From NCBI RefSeq assembly GCF_018691265.1, contig NW_024881283.1, positions 10,907,731 through 10,971,730 of the forward strand: DNA of 64,000 nucleotides, written 5' to 3'. The stretch comes from Tyto alba (lineage: Eukaryota; Chordata; Aves; Strigiformes; Tytonidae). Below are positions 12,101-20,612 of the stretch, in pieces. Every line of letters begins with the position of its first letter. The first letter of the stretch is position 1. Below the pieces are notes generated by a model. That model ran no database searches and was not told the DNA's origin. It saw nothing but the letters and a program-made list of their open reading frames with translations. The position numbers were made by a program, and so were the translations under genes.

Positions 12101-15100
12101 AGGTTTAGGTTGGATTGTCCTAAGAAAGAGATTATCCCTGGAAAAGGGCTGTTTCCTTTAGAGGAATTTACATCTAGATACGGATTGCTCTAGCCAGAGG
12201 GATCTATATGTTAACAATCTGAAGCGGAGTATTTTAGCAAGATAATGACCTTGTTCGATAACTGAACTGGGCACAGAACTAGAGCGCTATGTGCAGAGAT
12301 TACAGAACAGCAGAATGTGCATGGCCTGAATCAGATAGGATTTACAGTTAAGAGATTTGAGCAGTAATAAAGGCGTTCTCGTTAAAAATGTGCAATGACA
12401 TTATAGTACTGTTCCACAGCAGGAAAATGTATCATATCTTCTGGATAAAGTAGGATCCATGCCTAGTGTTCAAAAGGGAGAATTAAATTTGCCTTGCCAT
12501 TAGTTATATGAGTCTTAGCCAGACCGCGCTTTACTTAATGAAGTGTAAGCAACAGTCCACGTGGGACTGCACTGCTCCAGCCTGGAGGGAAGTCTGTTTG
12601 TTCTTTTCAGTGTTCCAAATGAAGCAACACTGCTGTTGTGACTGTGACTGCACACACATACACACAGTTCAGATTTTAGATAGGGGTTTTGACCAGAAAT
12701 GTGAACATAAACTATTCAAGGTAAAGCACATTTAAATCCCTTTGTAGATGCTCTCATTCATTAGCCAGGCTTAATTCACAGAAGATACAATGAATTAATA
12801 CCACTCTGCTAGCAAATGGTAGCATTTACACAGTATATAAACGTGCTTTGATTTGCATATGAAAGTTGCTAACTCAGTATGCATGGTCATTTAAGGACAG
12901 AATGTTACAGCTATTCTTGGAAAACAGCAGACAAAACCTCACTCGATATCAACTTATGGTCCAAAAGACCCCAAGTGATGGCAGAGAGCATTTTCTTCTG
13001 CTAATACAACAACAATAAAAATGAGAAAGAAAAAAGAGATCCCTAGATGCCTCTGACTCTAGAAAAACACAATGAAGCCTTGAAAAGGCAACTTCGTGAA
13101 AGCTCAAAGGCTGATTTGATAGAACTACTTCCCAAGGAGCTTATCATTTAAAGAGTGTTACTGTGCTCCAGATATAACAAAAACACACCAACAAAGGAGC
13201 CAGGGTTGTGTTTCATTCACCATGGTTTTGCTCCTGAGCACGTAGATATGCCCAAGTCTCTCCCAGCCAGTTCTAAGCTTCAAGCTAAAACACCACATCT
13301 GAGGGGATGTTCCTGGATCCTGACCTTGGCTCGACCCATGCTGCGCTGTTGCCTGAGCTACAAAGTCCACCCCTTCTCTTATTCTTTTTTTAATACGCTA
13401 CTGATAAACATAGACATAAAAATATGGAATAAAACTTAAAAAGAAGCAATACCACACCGTGCCTTCGTGAATTAAGAGGAGCTCAGCCTAACTGAGGGTG
13501 GATAAACTAGAAACTGTGTAATTCAGGTTTTGAACCCCACACTGACTTCCAGAATTGCTTCCGCTCTCTGAATCTCACACGTGCAGTCTGCGAAGAGCGA
13601 AACGGCCACCGGCACCGGCAGCGGCGGGACCGGGCGCCCGCAGCATCCGCCCCGGCAGAGGCGGCGCCTGACACCCCGCCGGGGCCGGGGCCGGGGCCGG
13701 GACCGGGGCCGGGGCCGGGGCCGGGGCCGCAGAGCCCGGCAGCGGCGGGGCCGGCGGGCAGAGCGCGGGGGCGACCCGCCAGCCCGGGGCGAGGACCCGC
13801 CGGCCACCCCCCCCCACCGCACCCCGGCCGGGCCCCGCCGCCCCGGGCCTTGCCCGAGCGCCCGGGGGCAGCGCCGGCCGTCGGGCAGCCCCCGGGGCCG
13901 CGGGCAGATGCCGGGGCTGCGGCCCGGGACGAGCCGGGCAGCGCGGCTCCCGCGGCCGCCCCTCCGCCCGCCCGCTGCCCCCGGCCCGGCCCGCGGGTCC
14001 CGGCGCTCACCTCGGCGGGGCCGCCCGCCCGCGGACATCGCCGCCGGCCGCTCCCGGCTCCGCTCCCGGCTGCCGGCCCGGTTCCCGGCCCGGCTGCGGT
14101 CCCGGCTCCGCTCCCGGCTCCCGTCCCGGCTCCGCTCCCGGCTCCGCTCCCGGCTCCCGGCCCGGCTCCGGTCCCGGTTCCGGTCCCGCCTCCGGTCCCG
14201 GCTCCCGTCCCGGCTCCCGTCCCGGCTCCGGTCCCGGCTCCCGGCCCGCCCCCGGCAGCCGCAGCTCAGCGCCGCACGGGCGCCCCCGGCCTGGCCGCCG
14301 GCGCCCTCCAGCCGCTCAGAGCTGCCGGCGGGAGAAACGGGGCCCCGAAGCGGGGGCCGGGGCCGGCGGGACCGCGGCCGCGGGGAGGGACCCGGGCCCG
14401 AGCCCCCCGGCCGCCCCTCGGGTCAGGCTGCGCCCGGCTGGGGGGCGGCGAGAGCGGCGGGGGACGGCGCGGGAGCCCCGCCGGGTCTTCCAGGGCCCCG
14501 GCCCAGACCCACCTCCCGCTTGGCCCCCGGGCCGCAGGAGCTGGTCCAAGCACCTGCATCTGCCCAGCCACCACCCCCATCACCTCTGCTGAGCCGCCTG
14601 GCGACGGGGCGCCCTCGCACCCGCAAACTGCTGCAGCTCTGCGCAGGTTTCAGCAGCAAAGAGGCCGAAGCTGCTCTTCCACATGGAGCAGAAACACGCA
14701 AACGCAACGCGCCAGCCTCCACCCCCCAACCCCACGGGCCGCATCCAGCGCACGACGCGGCTCGTACCTGCGCTGCACCTGCCGACCTCCTGAAGGAACG
14801 TGTGCGTGTGGGAGCCGAAAGGCAACCGCACCGTGAGCCGATCATCTTCTGCACTTATCTGGATAGTCACGTCAGAGCCTAAAGACATCGGGAGAAAAAG
14901 AGCTCCTGTGGTTAATGCTGACAAGCCTTCAGAAACCGAGCATGTTCCCCACTCTACAGCAGCCGGCGCGTGCACGCATGCAGACTTCAGCAGTCTCCCC
15001 ATGCCTTCTTATCATGGCCTTTTTTTCACATTTTATGTGAGAATGCCATTTAAAAACATTATCAGCATTTATAGTAGTCTTTATTTTGCTCATTCAGTGA

Positions 15101-17404
15101 CAATAAATAATCTAGCAGTAGCAGTTTAAAAGAGCTTGGAAAAATCATTCCGTTGGTTGAATTGGGTGACAGTACTGGTTAGCATGAAACCAGTCACAGC
15201 GAACAGCACACCGAGCTCCCCGACAGCAGCAAGGCAAGATCCCCCCGGGATCACAAGAGCCCCCACTCCTGCCGCTCCGAGTGCAGCTGGTGCAGGGCCC
15301 GTTCCGCCTAACACAGACATTAAAGCAACAACAGAACTCACCGATGACATGAAGGTCACTCTCAAGTACAACTGTAAAAGTAACACAAAGTTCAGTTACA
15401 AAGCTAAGCAACAGGTTTGCAGACCGCACCGATACTCTGAGGTGAGCGAGCCTGCCAAGTTCCTGAAACCCCAAATACTCCCTGCCCAAACAGAGACAGG
15501 CAGAACAAACCTGTCGGGCTGGGAGGCTGCGGCTGGTGCTTGGTAGGACACGAGGCACTCTGCATTGCAGAGCGCTTAACCTAGCAGGGCCCTTCCAGCC
15601 ATACCATGTGATGCACAGGTATCACCAGGGATTAAAAATTGAAGAAAAAATGTGAAGTCTGAATAGATCCCAAATCTCAGCAAGTAGAACCACAAAATAT
15701 GGGCTCCAAGCCCCTTCATCCCCTTCTTTGGAGGTGGCTGCTAAGCCAGCAAAGTGTGTTAGTACCTTCTTCCACTGCAAACCCTTCTGTGATGGGGATA
15801 ACTTTCTCCAGCCAGACATCCTCCGCGGTGATGGCCATCCGCCGGTGAGTGTACACATGGATCCTGCAAGCACGGAGCAGACACGGAGGCAATGCCTCCT
15901 CGATTCTGGCACCTCAGCAGGTACGGACAGACCCCATCCTGCAGCGCCTGCGAGCGCAGCCTCATGCAAACCCCAAAGCAACTTCTCGACCATGTGTCCA
16001 CCCACCTGCTTACACCCTCATTTAAACAGAAATGTGCTCATGTTAGTGGCAAAATGTACCAGACCAAAACCTCTAGGGCCTGGGCTTCTCTCCCTAACTG
16101 TCCACAATGTACAGGAGGAGAAATGCTAAGGCACAGCGCCCTCAAATCACCGCGCTACTGGACTCCACCTCAGTAGAAAGTCTGTGAAATAAGGACTTTT
16201 CAGGTGGTTTCTGAGGCCTATAAGAGACCTGAGGAGCTCTCAGCTTTTCTGAGAAAGTCGCTCCTCCCGGGAGCACCTGCCCTCCCCCCCGCTGCGGGCA
16301 GCCCACAGACACGGCCCCAGCACCCACGCGTGCTTGCCGCAGCTCTCCACGAGGCCCAGGAGCCGGCTCTCCAGGCTCTGCCCCACAGCCAGGACACCCT
16401 GCACCGCCTTCAGCCCGGGGTCAAGGAAGAGCAGAGAGGCGGGAGCCCTGTGGGGAGCCGGGAAGGGGAAAGGGAAGGGGAAAAGGGAAGGGGAAAAGGG
16501 AAGGGGAAAAGGGAAGGGGAAAGGGAAGGGGAAAAGGGAAGGGGAAAAGGGAAGGGGGAAAAGGAAGGGGGAAAAGGAAGGGGGAAAAGGAAGGGGGAAA
16601 AGGAAGGGGGAAAAGGAAGGGGGAAAAGGAAGGGGGAAAAGGAAGGGGGAAAAGGAAGGGGAAGGGGAAAGGAGAGGGGAAGGGAAAGGGGAAGGGGAAA
16701 GGAGAGGGGAAGGGAAAGGGGAAGGGGAAAGGGAAGGGGAAGGGGAAGGGGAAAGGAGAGGGGAAAGGGGAAAGGGAAGGGGAAAAGGAAGGGGAAGGGG
16801 AAGGGGAAAGGGAAGGGGAAAAGGGAAGGGGAAAGGGAAGGGGAAAAGGGAAGGGGAAAGGGAAGGGGAAAGGGAAGGGGAAAGGGAAGGGGAAAGGAGA
16901 GGGGAAGGGAAAGGGGAAGGGGAAAGGAGAGGAGAAGGGAAAGGGGAAGGGGAAAGAGAAGGGGAAGGGGAAGGGGAAAGGAGAGGGGAAAGGGGAAAGG
17001 GAAGGGGAAAAGGAAGGGGAAGGGGAAGGGGAAAGGGAAGGGGAAAAGGGAAGGGGAAAAGGGAAGGGGAAAGGGAAGGGGAAAGGGAAGGGGAAAGGGA
17101 AGGGGAAAGGGAAGGGGAAAGGGAAGGGGAAAGGGAAGGGGAAAGGGAAGGGGAAAGGGAAGGGGAAAGGGAAGGGGGAAAAGGAAGGGGAAGGGGAAGG
17201 GGAAAGGGAAAGGAGAGGGGAAGGGAAAGGGGAAAGGAGAGGGGAAAGGGGAAAGGGAAGGGGAAAAGGAAGGGGAAGGGGAAAGGGAAGGGGAAAGGGA
17301 AGGGGAGGGAGCGCGGCCGGGCCCGCCAGGGCCGAGGCAAAGGATACGATCCGGCACGTCGCCCCCTCGGGCAGGCTCTCCTGGATGGCGACCGACTGGT
17401 CCAT
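157..17404 (-). CDS. INPP5B: INPP5B, inositol polyphosphate 5-phosphatase B (19 exons, 3' end beyond left edge)
   Basis: This phosphatase removes the 5-phosphate from PI(4,5)P2 and related inositides at Golgi, endosomal and ciliary membranes (family knowledge). Coding exons, minus strand, all GT-AG with consistent phases: 17348-17404, 16328-16407, 15766-15863, 14768-14878, 10429-10522, 8871-9041, 8072-8173, 7548-7662, 6780-6896, 5731-5918, 5032-5143, 4767-4876, 3748-3883, 3067-3177, 2250-2412, 1855-2090, 1146-1259, 681-765, 157-284. They total 776 codons. Residues 1-115 are the PH region, starting [14 protein letters not shown]. The catalytic domain begins near residue 204 ([10 protein letters not shown]) and contains WLGDLNYR (382-389), PAWCDRIL (458-465) and SDHKPV (485-490). 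The ASH region is about residues 498-667, and the RhoGAP-like part starts at about 668 and runs off the window; family members lack the GAP arginine. The OCRL paralogue is the alternative, but the N-terminus and linker match INPP5B. I did not locate a mammalian segment between PH and catalytic domains. Introns 1 and 18 look U12-type. Confidence 0.95.
299..307 (-). other. INPP5B: U12-type branch point, INPP5B intron 18
   Basis: Minus-strand TTCCTTAAC is a perfect U12 branch-site consensus. It lies about 15 nt upstream of the acceptor AG at 285-286 that starts the exon encoding [11 protein letters not shown]. Confidence 0.85.
672..680 (-). other. INPP5B: U12-type 5' splice site, INPP5B intron 18
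   Basis: The donor after the exon ending at 681 reads GTATCCTTT (followed by another T), again the exact U12-type consensus. The intron is 396 nt and phase 1. Confidence 0.85.
4879..4904 (-). repeat. A26 run forming the polypyrimidine tract of an INPP5B acceptor
   Basis: Twenty-six consecutive A on the plus strand read as T26 in the transcript. They abut the acceptor AG (4877-4878) of the exon 4767-4876 directly. Confidence 0.9.
8301..8395. repeat. A/C-rich low-complexity stretch in INPP5B intron 6
   Basis: Nearly all A and C with CAAA/CAACAA units, about 130 bp upstream in the transcript of the exon ending at 8173. Similar CAAA-type stretches occur at 10527-10562, 41203-41250 and 58331-58382. 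These look like simple-sequence expansions. Confidence 0.8.
9146..9179. repeat. Two perfect copies of a 17-bp unit with GATA motifs
   Basis: The 17-base unit CACTAAAGATAGATAAT occurs twice head to tail. Each copy contains two GATA cores. It lies in INPP5B intron 5, about 100 bp upstream (transcript sense) of the exon 8871-9041. Confidence 0.85.
13681..13728. repeat. GGGGCC hexanucleotide array (8 units)
   Basis: Eight contiguous hexamers on the plus strand, seven perfect GGGGCC and one GGGACC (unit 4). In the INPP5B pre-mRNA this is GGCCCC. The plus strand is G-quadruplex-prone. Confidence 0.95.
14051..14254. repeat. GC-rich 12-bp tandem array (about 17 units)
   Basis: About seventeen head-to-tail variants of the dodecamer CTCCCGGCTCCG / GTCCCGGCTCCC, in register over about 204 bp, with substitutions but no obvious frame breaks between units. 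Confidence 0.85.
16420..16428 (-). other. INPP5B: U12-type branch point, INPP5B intron 1
   Basis: Minus-strand TTCCTTGAC matches the U12 branch-site consensus TTCCTTRAC. The branch adenosine (16421) is 13 nt from the intron's last base (16408), inside the short window typical of minor introns. Confidence 0.83.
16460..17311. repeat. Uninterrupted 852-bp homopurine tract filling INPP5B intron 1
   Basis: Only A and G occur on the plus strand over 852 bp, built from GGGAAGGGGAAA-like units. Higher-order copies are visible: a GGAGAGGGGAAAGGGG block recurs near 16755, 16979 and 17236. The tract is about 91% of the 940-nt intron 1, leaving about 36 nt after the donor and about 50 nt before the acceptor. 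Triplex (H-DNA) or quadruplex formation is plausible from the composition. Confidence 0.97.
17339..17347 (-). other. INPP5B: U12-type 5' splice site, INPP5B intron 1
   Basis: The donor after exon 1 reads GTATCCTTT on the minus strand, an exact match to the minor-spliceosome 5' splice-site consensus. It pairs with an exact U12 branch-point motif at 16420-16428. The splice is phase 0, between CRI and AVQGVL. Confidence 0.85.
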
Positions 17405-17850
17405 CCTCCGCCCCGGGCGGGGCCGCGCTCCCGGCACCGGCACCGGGACCCGGCGCGGCTCTCTCGGCCCGGCCGCTCGGCGCGGCTGTCGCGACGTGTC
17501 GTGCCCGGCCCGCGCCCCCCCCCTCGGGCCCCCGCCCCGCTCCCGCCGGCCGGGTCCCGCCCCCCCGGCCCGGTTTCCCCCCCCCAGGCCCCTTCGCCGC
17601 CCGCAGCGCCCCCGGCCCGGCCCGGCGGGTCCCGGCCGCCCCGTTAGCGCTTCGCCGCGGGCGGGGCCCCGCGCTGCCGCTCGCCGGGACGGCGCCGGCC
17701 GCCGAGTGACGCGGCGGGGGGGGGCCGGGGGGGCCGCGGGCCCCGGGGCCCCCGGATATAACGGGGCCGGGCCTGGGGCGGGCGGCGCGGCGGGGGCAGC
17801 CCGGGACAGCTCCCCGCGGCGGGGGCGGGCGCGGGGAACGGCGGGGAGCG

Positions 17851-17918
17851 GGGAGCAGTGGGGTGCGGGGAGCAGTGGGGTGCGGGGAGCAGTGGGGTGC
17901 GGGGAGCAGTGGGGCGCG
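17851..17918. repeat. 17-bp tandem repeat, four units
   Basis: GGGAGCAGTGGGGTGCG occurs three times perfectly and a fourth time with one change (T to C). It sits about 450 bp upstream of the INPP5B start codon. Confidence 0.93.
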
Positions 17919-17949
17919 GCCGGCAGCCCGCGGGGGACGGGGAAGCTCA

Positions 17950-20612
17950 GCAGTAAGCTGGAAAGGGTAATTCCCTAGGGAGAACGGGAGGCGCTCCTTG
18001 GGCCGGCAGCACCTGGAATTGCTTTGCTGTTGAATTTCGAGAAGACCCGGCTGGCATAAGCCAACTCTCGAGCTGCCGGTTTATTATGCAAGTGAAATTC
18101 TGCAGAATGCATCAGTAGGTGCTACAAAATGTCACCAGACGTTGTCTTTTGCAGAGCAGAGATAGGAGAGTTTGGCCTAAGTCAGCTCTTCGCCCAGATG
18201 CGGGAGCAACAGCTAAAATCTAGAGATTAGGGAAAAAAAAACGAGCGGTCTGTAAAAGTAACCACTCGGCTGTCTGCCTTTCCGGTCCCTTCTCTGCGCT
18301 CCTGCAGCCATGCAGAGCGGATGAGAGGCTGCAAAGAGGAAACGAAAGAACAGCCTGAAATATCTGCTTCAAGTGCTAAACCTCTATTTTTACAAGAAAC
18401 GTGGAACTCGATGGTATTTCAGAGAGAGCAAATCCTTGGGTTTTATCCTGTTTTCACTCACTATGGATATGCTGATGTTCTGGCCTGAAACAAATTAAAA
18501 CCATGCCCTGAGCTCTGTGCTGCGGCTTCACCGCACCAGAGCAGCAGGCTGGCGGAGGCTGCCCCGCGACCTGGAAGGTTTCAGTGAGGCTTGTTTCGTC
18601 CAGCTGCACATCCACTGCATGATGGCTTCTCAGCCCACAACCCCTCGTAAGGGCTGGCAGAGCAAAGCCTCGGGGATGGCGAAAGCAGGGGGGGCCCACG
18701 GGCCTCAAACCCACCCCCCGGCCCTCCCTCCCCTTCCCCCGAGTCGCGCTCCAAACACCCCCGTCACCAGCCACGCAGATTTTTATATTTTTGCAATCTT
18801 TTCTTTAAAGAGACAGCAATGGCAGAGGACAGCAGTGCGTTTGCAGCACATTGACACGGTGGATTCTGCCCGACAAGCTCCACACCAGCTCCAGGTGATG
18901 CAATACCAAACCCGGGGGGGGGGGCCCGAGGGTGGTTCACGTTACAGGCTTACGCTCACGCCTCTGCTCTGCCTGTAGCAGTAAAGAATCACAGATGTGA
19001 AACCATCAGCTAAAACATGAGACACATTTAGATTAATCCTATTTTCCTGCTTCAGAATTGGAGATGAAACAGTGTTACTAATCTTACCTACCTAGACAAG
19101 AGGTAATTCAACACCCGAGCAGTTTTAAACTAACACGTAGGAGGGTGCTCAGAAAGGCTGCACTGCAAGCAGATTATTAACTAGAGCAGGCCCTGTGCCT
19201 TCAGTCAAGGCAGTATTTTCTGGTTTTTTAACCAGGCTTAACACCCTCTTGTTCCTACTCCTGAGGACACTCATTCCAGCATCTGCAGTCCCAGCAGCAC
19301 AGAGGCACACACTGCAGCAGTTCTCAGAAACAGTAATTAGCTTGCAAGTCTCACAGGACTACAGGTTTTTGGCAGGGCAGGGAACAATACCTCTTTGTAG
19401 CTTCCTTAGTGCACAGATTACGTGCTTTTCTTCTGGATACACCAGGGGAGTCTCAATTACCAGTATTTAAAATTCACTGGAAGGACACACCAGTCCCAGG
19501 AAGGTGAAGGATTTAGAGTGCATCTTAGGGGTGGGAGGTGGGATTTGGGATCAGCAGCAGGGACCTGCGCAGGGCAGCTACAGAGCCCAGTGTAGTGAAC
19601 TCCAAGCAAGTGTAGCTGCCCACGAGCAGGCACCGAGGGCCAGCCAGAGCAGCAGCGATGGTGGCCCTCTGCTAGTCGTGCAAGAGTGGCACTCATGTGC
19701 TACCATGCTGCACGAGCAGCCCCCGGGGGGAAGTTTTCCCTGCGTGGGCTTCAAGAACAGCTTTGAGCAGCTCAGCTGGCCAGGCAGTAACCTGCACCCT
19801 GGCAGCGGGGCCAGGAGGGCCCCAGCCCTTATGGCCACTGCATCAGCTGCTGTTGGAAAGACAAGGGTAAAAACTACTGCTGCTTAAATGACCTAATGCA
19901 GGGGCTTTCCTGCCTAAATAGCCACCCAGGAAAGGGGCCAAAGAGGAGACCTGGCTGTCACCCCATGCTTCAGTGTCCCTTTGCCCACAACATTGGGTTT
20001 AGGGTATAAAGGGCTGCTCACAAAATATGCGTGAGGCAGTATCAACACCCTGTGGCACCTGGAATTCATCCTTTCCAGTTGTAACCCAGAAGAGGCTTGA
20101 ACTGGGACAGGGAAGCAGGTGTAAAGGGTGCTCTAACAGTGGAGAGGGGAGAGCAGCCCACAGCGGAGGGCATCCCACCGGGCAGCTGCTCAGGTCCACC
20201 CTGCTGGGCAGGGAACCAGTGTCATCACTGCGAGCAGCCAGAGGCAGGAGGCAGAGTGCCAGCTTGCCATGCTGAGAGGGAGCCCCACATCCACCTGTGG
20301 TCAGGACCTGCCCTTCCCCGAGCAGCTCAAACGGGAGGAATCGCCCCTGGGCAGAGTGCACAGGAAGGTTGTGCTGCAGGACAACACAAACAGGGACCTG
20401 CAGCCGCTGCCACTGTGCTTTGCTCAGAGGCCTGGAGTCACCCCGTGGGCGGGAGGCACCTGCACAGGGGGAGAAGCAGCCACCTGCAACTGGGACACCT
20501 TGTTCCTGGGACAGGGACGTGATGAGGGGTGTTCAATAGCGGCCTTGGCTGGAGTCAGAGAGCGACAGGGATCCTAAGGAGCACTAAGGCCGCGGAGCAC
20601 CTGGACTGCTGC
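17950..20612. other. Intergenic: INPP5B promoter to 3' end of the Ly6/uPAR-like gene
   Basis: I find no supported exons. It presumably includes the 3' UTR of the Ly6/uPAR-like gene. The only canonical AATAAA noticed on the minus strand is at 18080-18085, about 2.5 kb beyond the stop codon, so the true 3' end is uncertain. GC content falls from island level to average. Confidence 0.5.

Larger units (their letters stand above)
13580..14550. promoter_or_regulatory. Internal CpG island in INPP5B intron 4
   Basis: About 970 bp of very GC- and CpG-rich sequence between exon 4 (14768-14878) and exon 5 (10429-10522), separate from the island at exon 1. It contains a GGGGCC array and a 12-bp array. 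Long open frames on both strands here follow from low stop-codon density in GC-rich repeats, not from coding. An alternative promoter for a shorter INPP5B product lacking the PH region is a reasonable inference; I see no clear alternative first exon. Confidence 0.55.
17312..17950 (-). promoter_or_regulatory. INPP5B: CpG-island promoter and first exon of INPP5B
   Basis: A very GC- and CpG-rich block surrounds the start codon at 17402-17404 and extends about 550 bp upstream of it. This is typical of a housekeeping TATA-less promoter. The transcription start cannot be fixed from sequence. Confidence 0.7.

Noticed and set aside
13581..14882. 433-codon and overlapping 328-codon open frames on the plus strand
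   Set aside because: They run through GC-rich tandem repeats, are almost pure Arg/Pro/Ala/Gly, overlap in several frames and lie over an INPP5B exon on the other strand.
15575..15612. CR1-like stretch (GGGCCCTTCCAGCCATACC)
   Set aside because: Partly resembles the CR1 3' tail but too short and diverged to call; only the 59.6-kb copy is convincing.
16204..17709. Open frames of 300-500 codons on both strands
   Set aside because: The homopurine tract has few stop codons in most frames; the products are Gly/Lys/Glu/Arg or Pro/Phe/Ser polymers.
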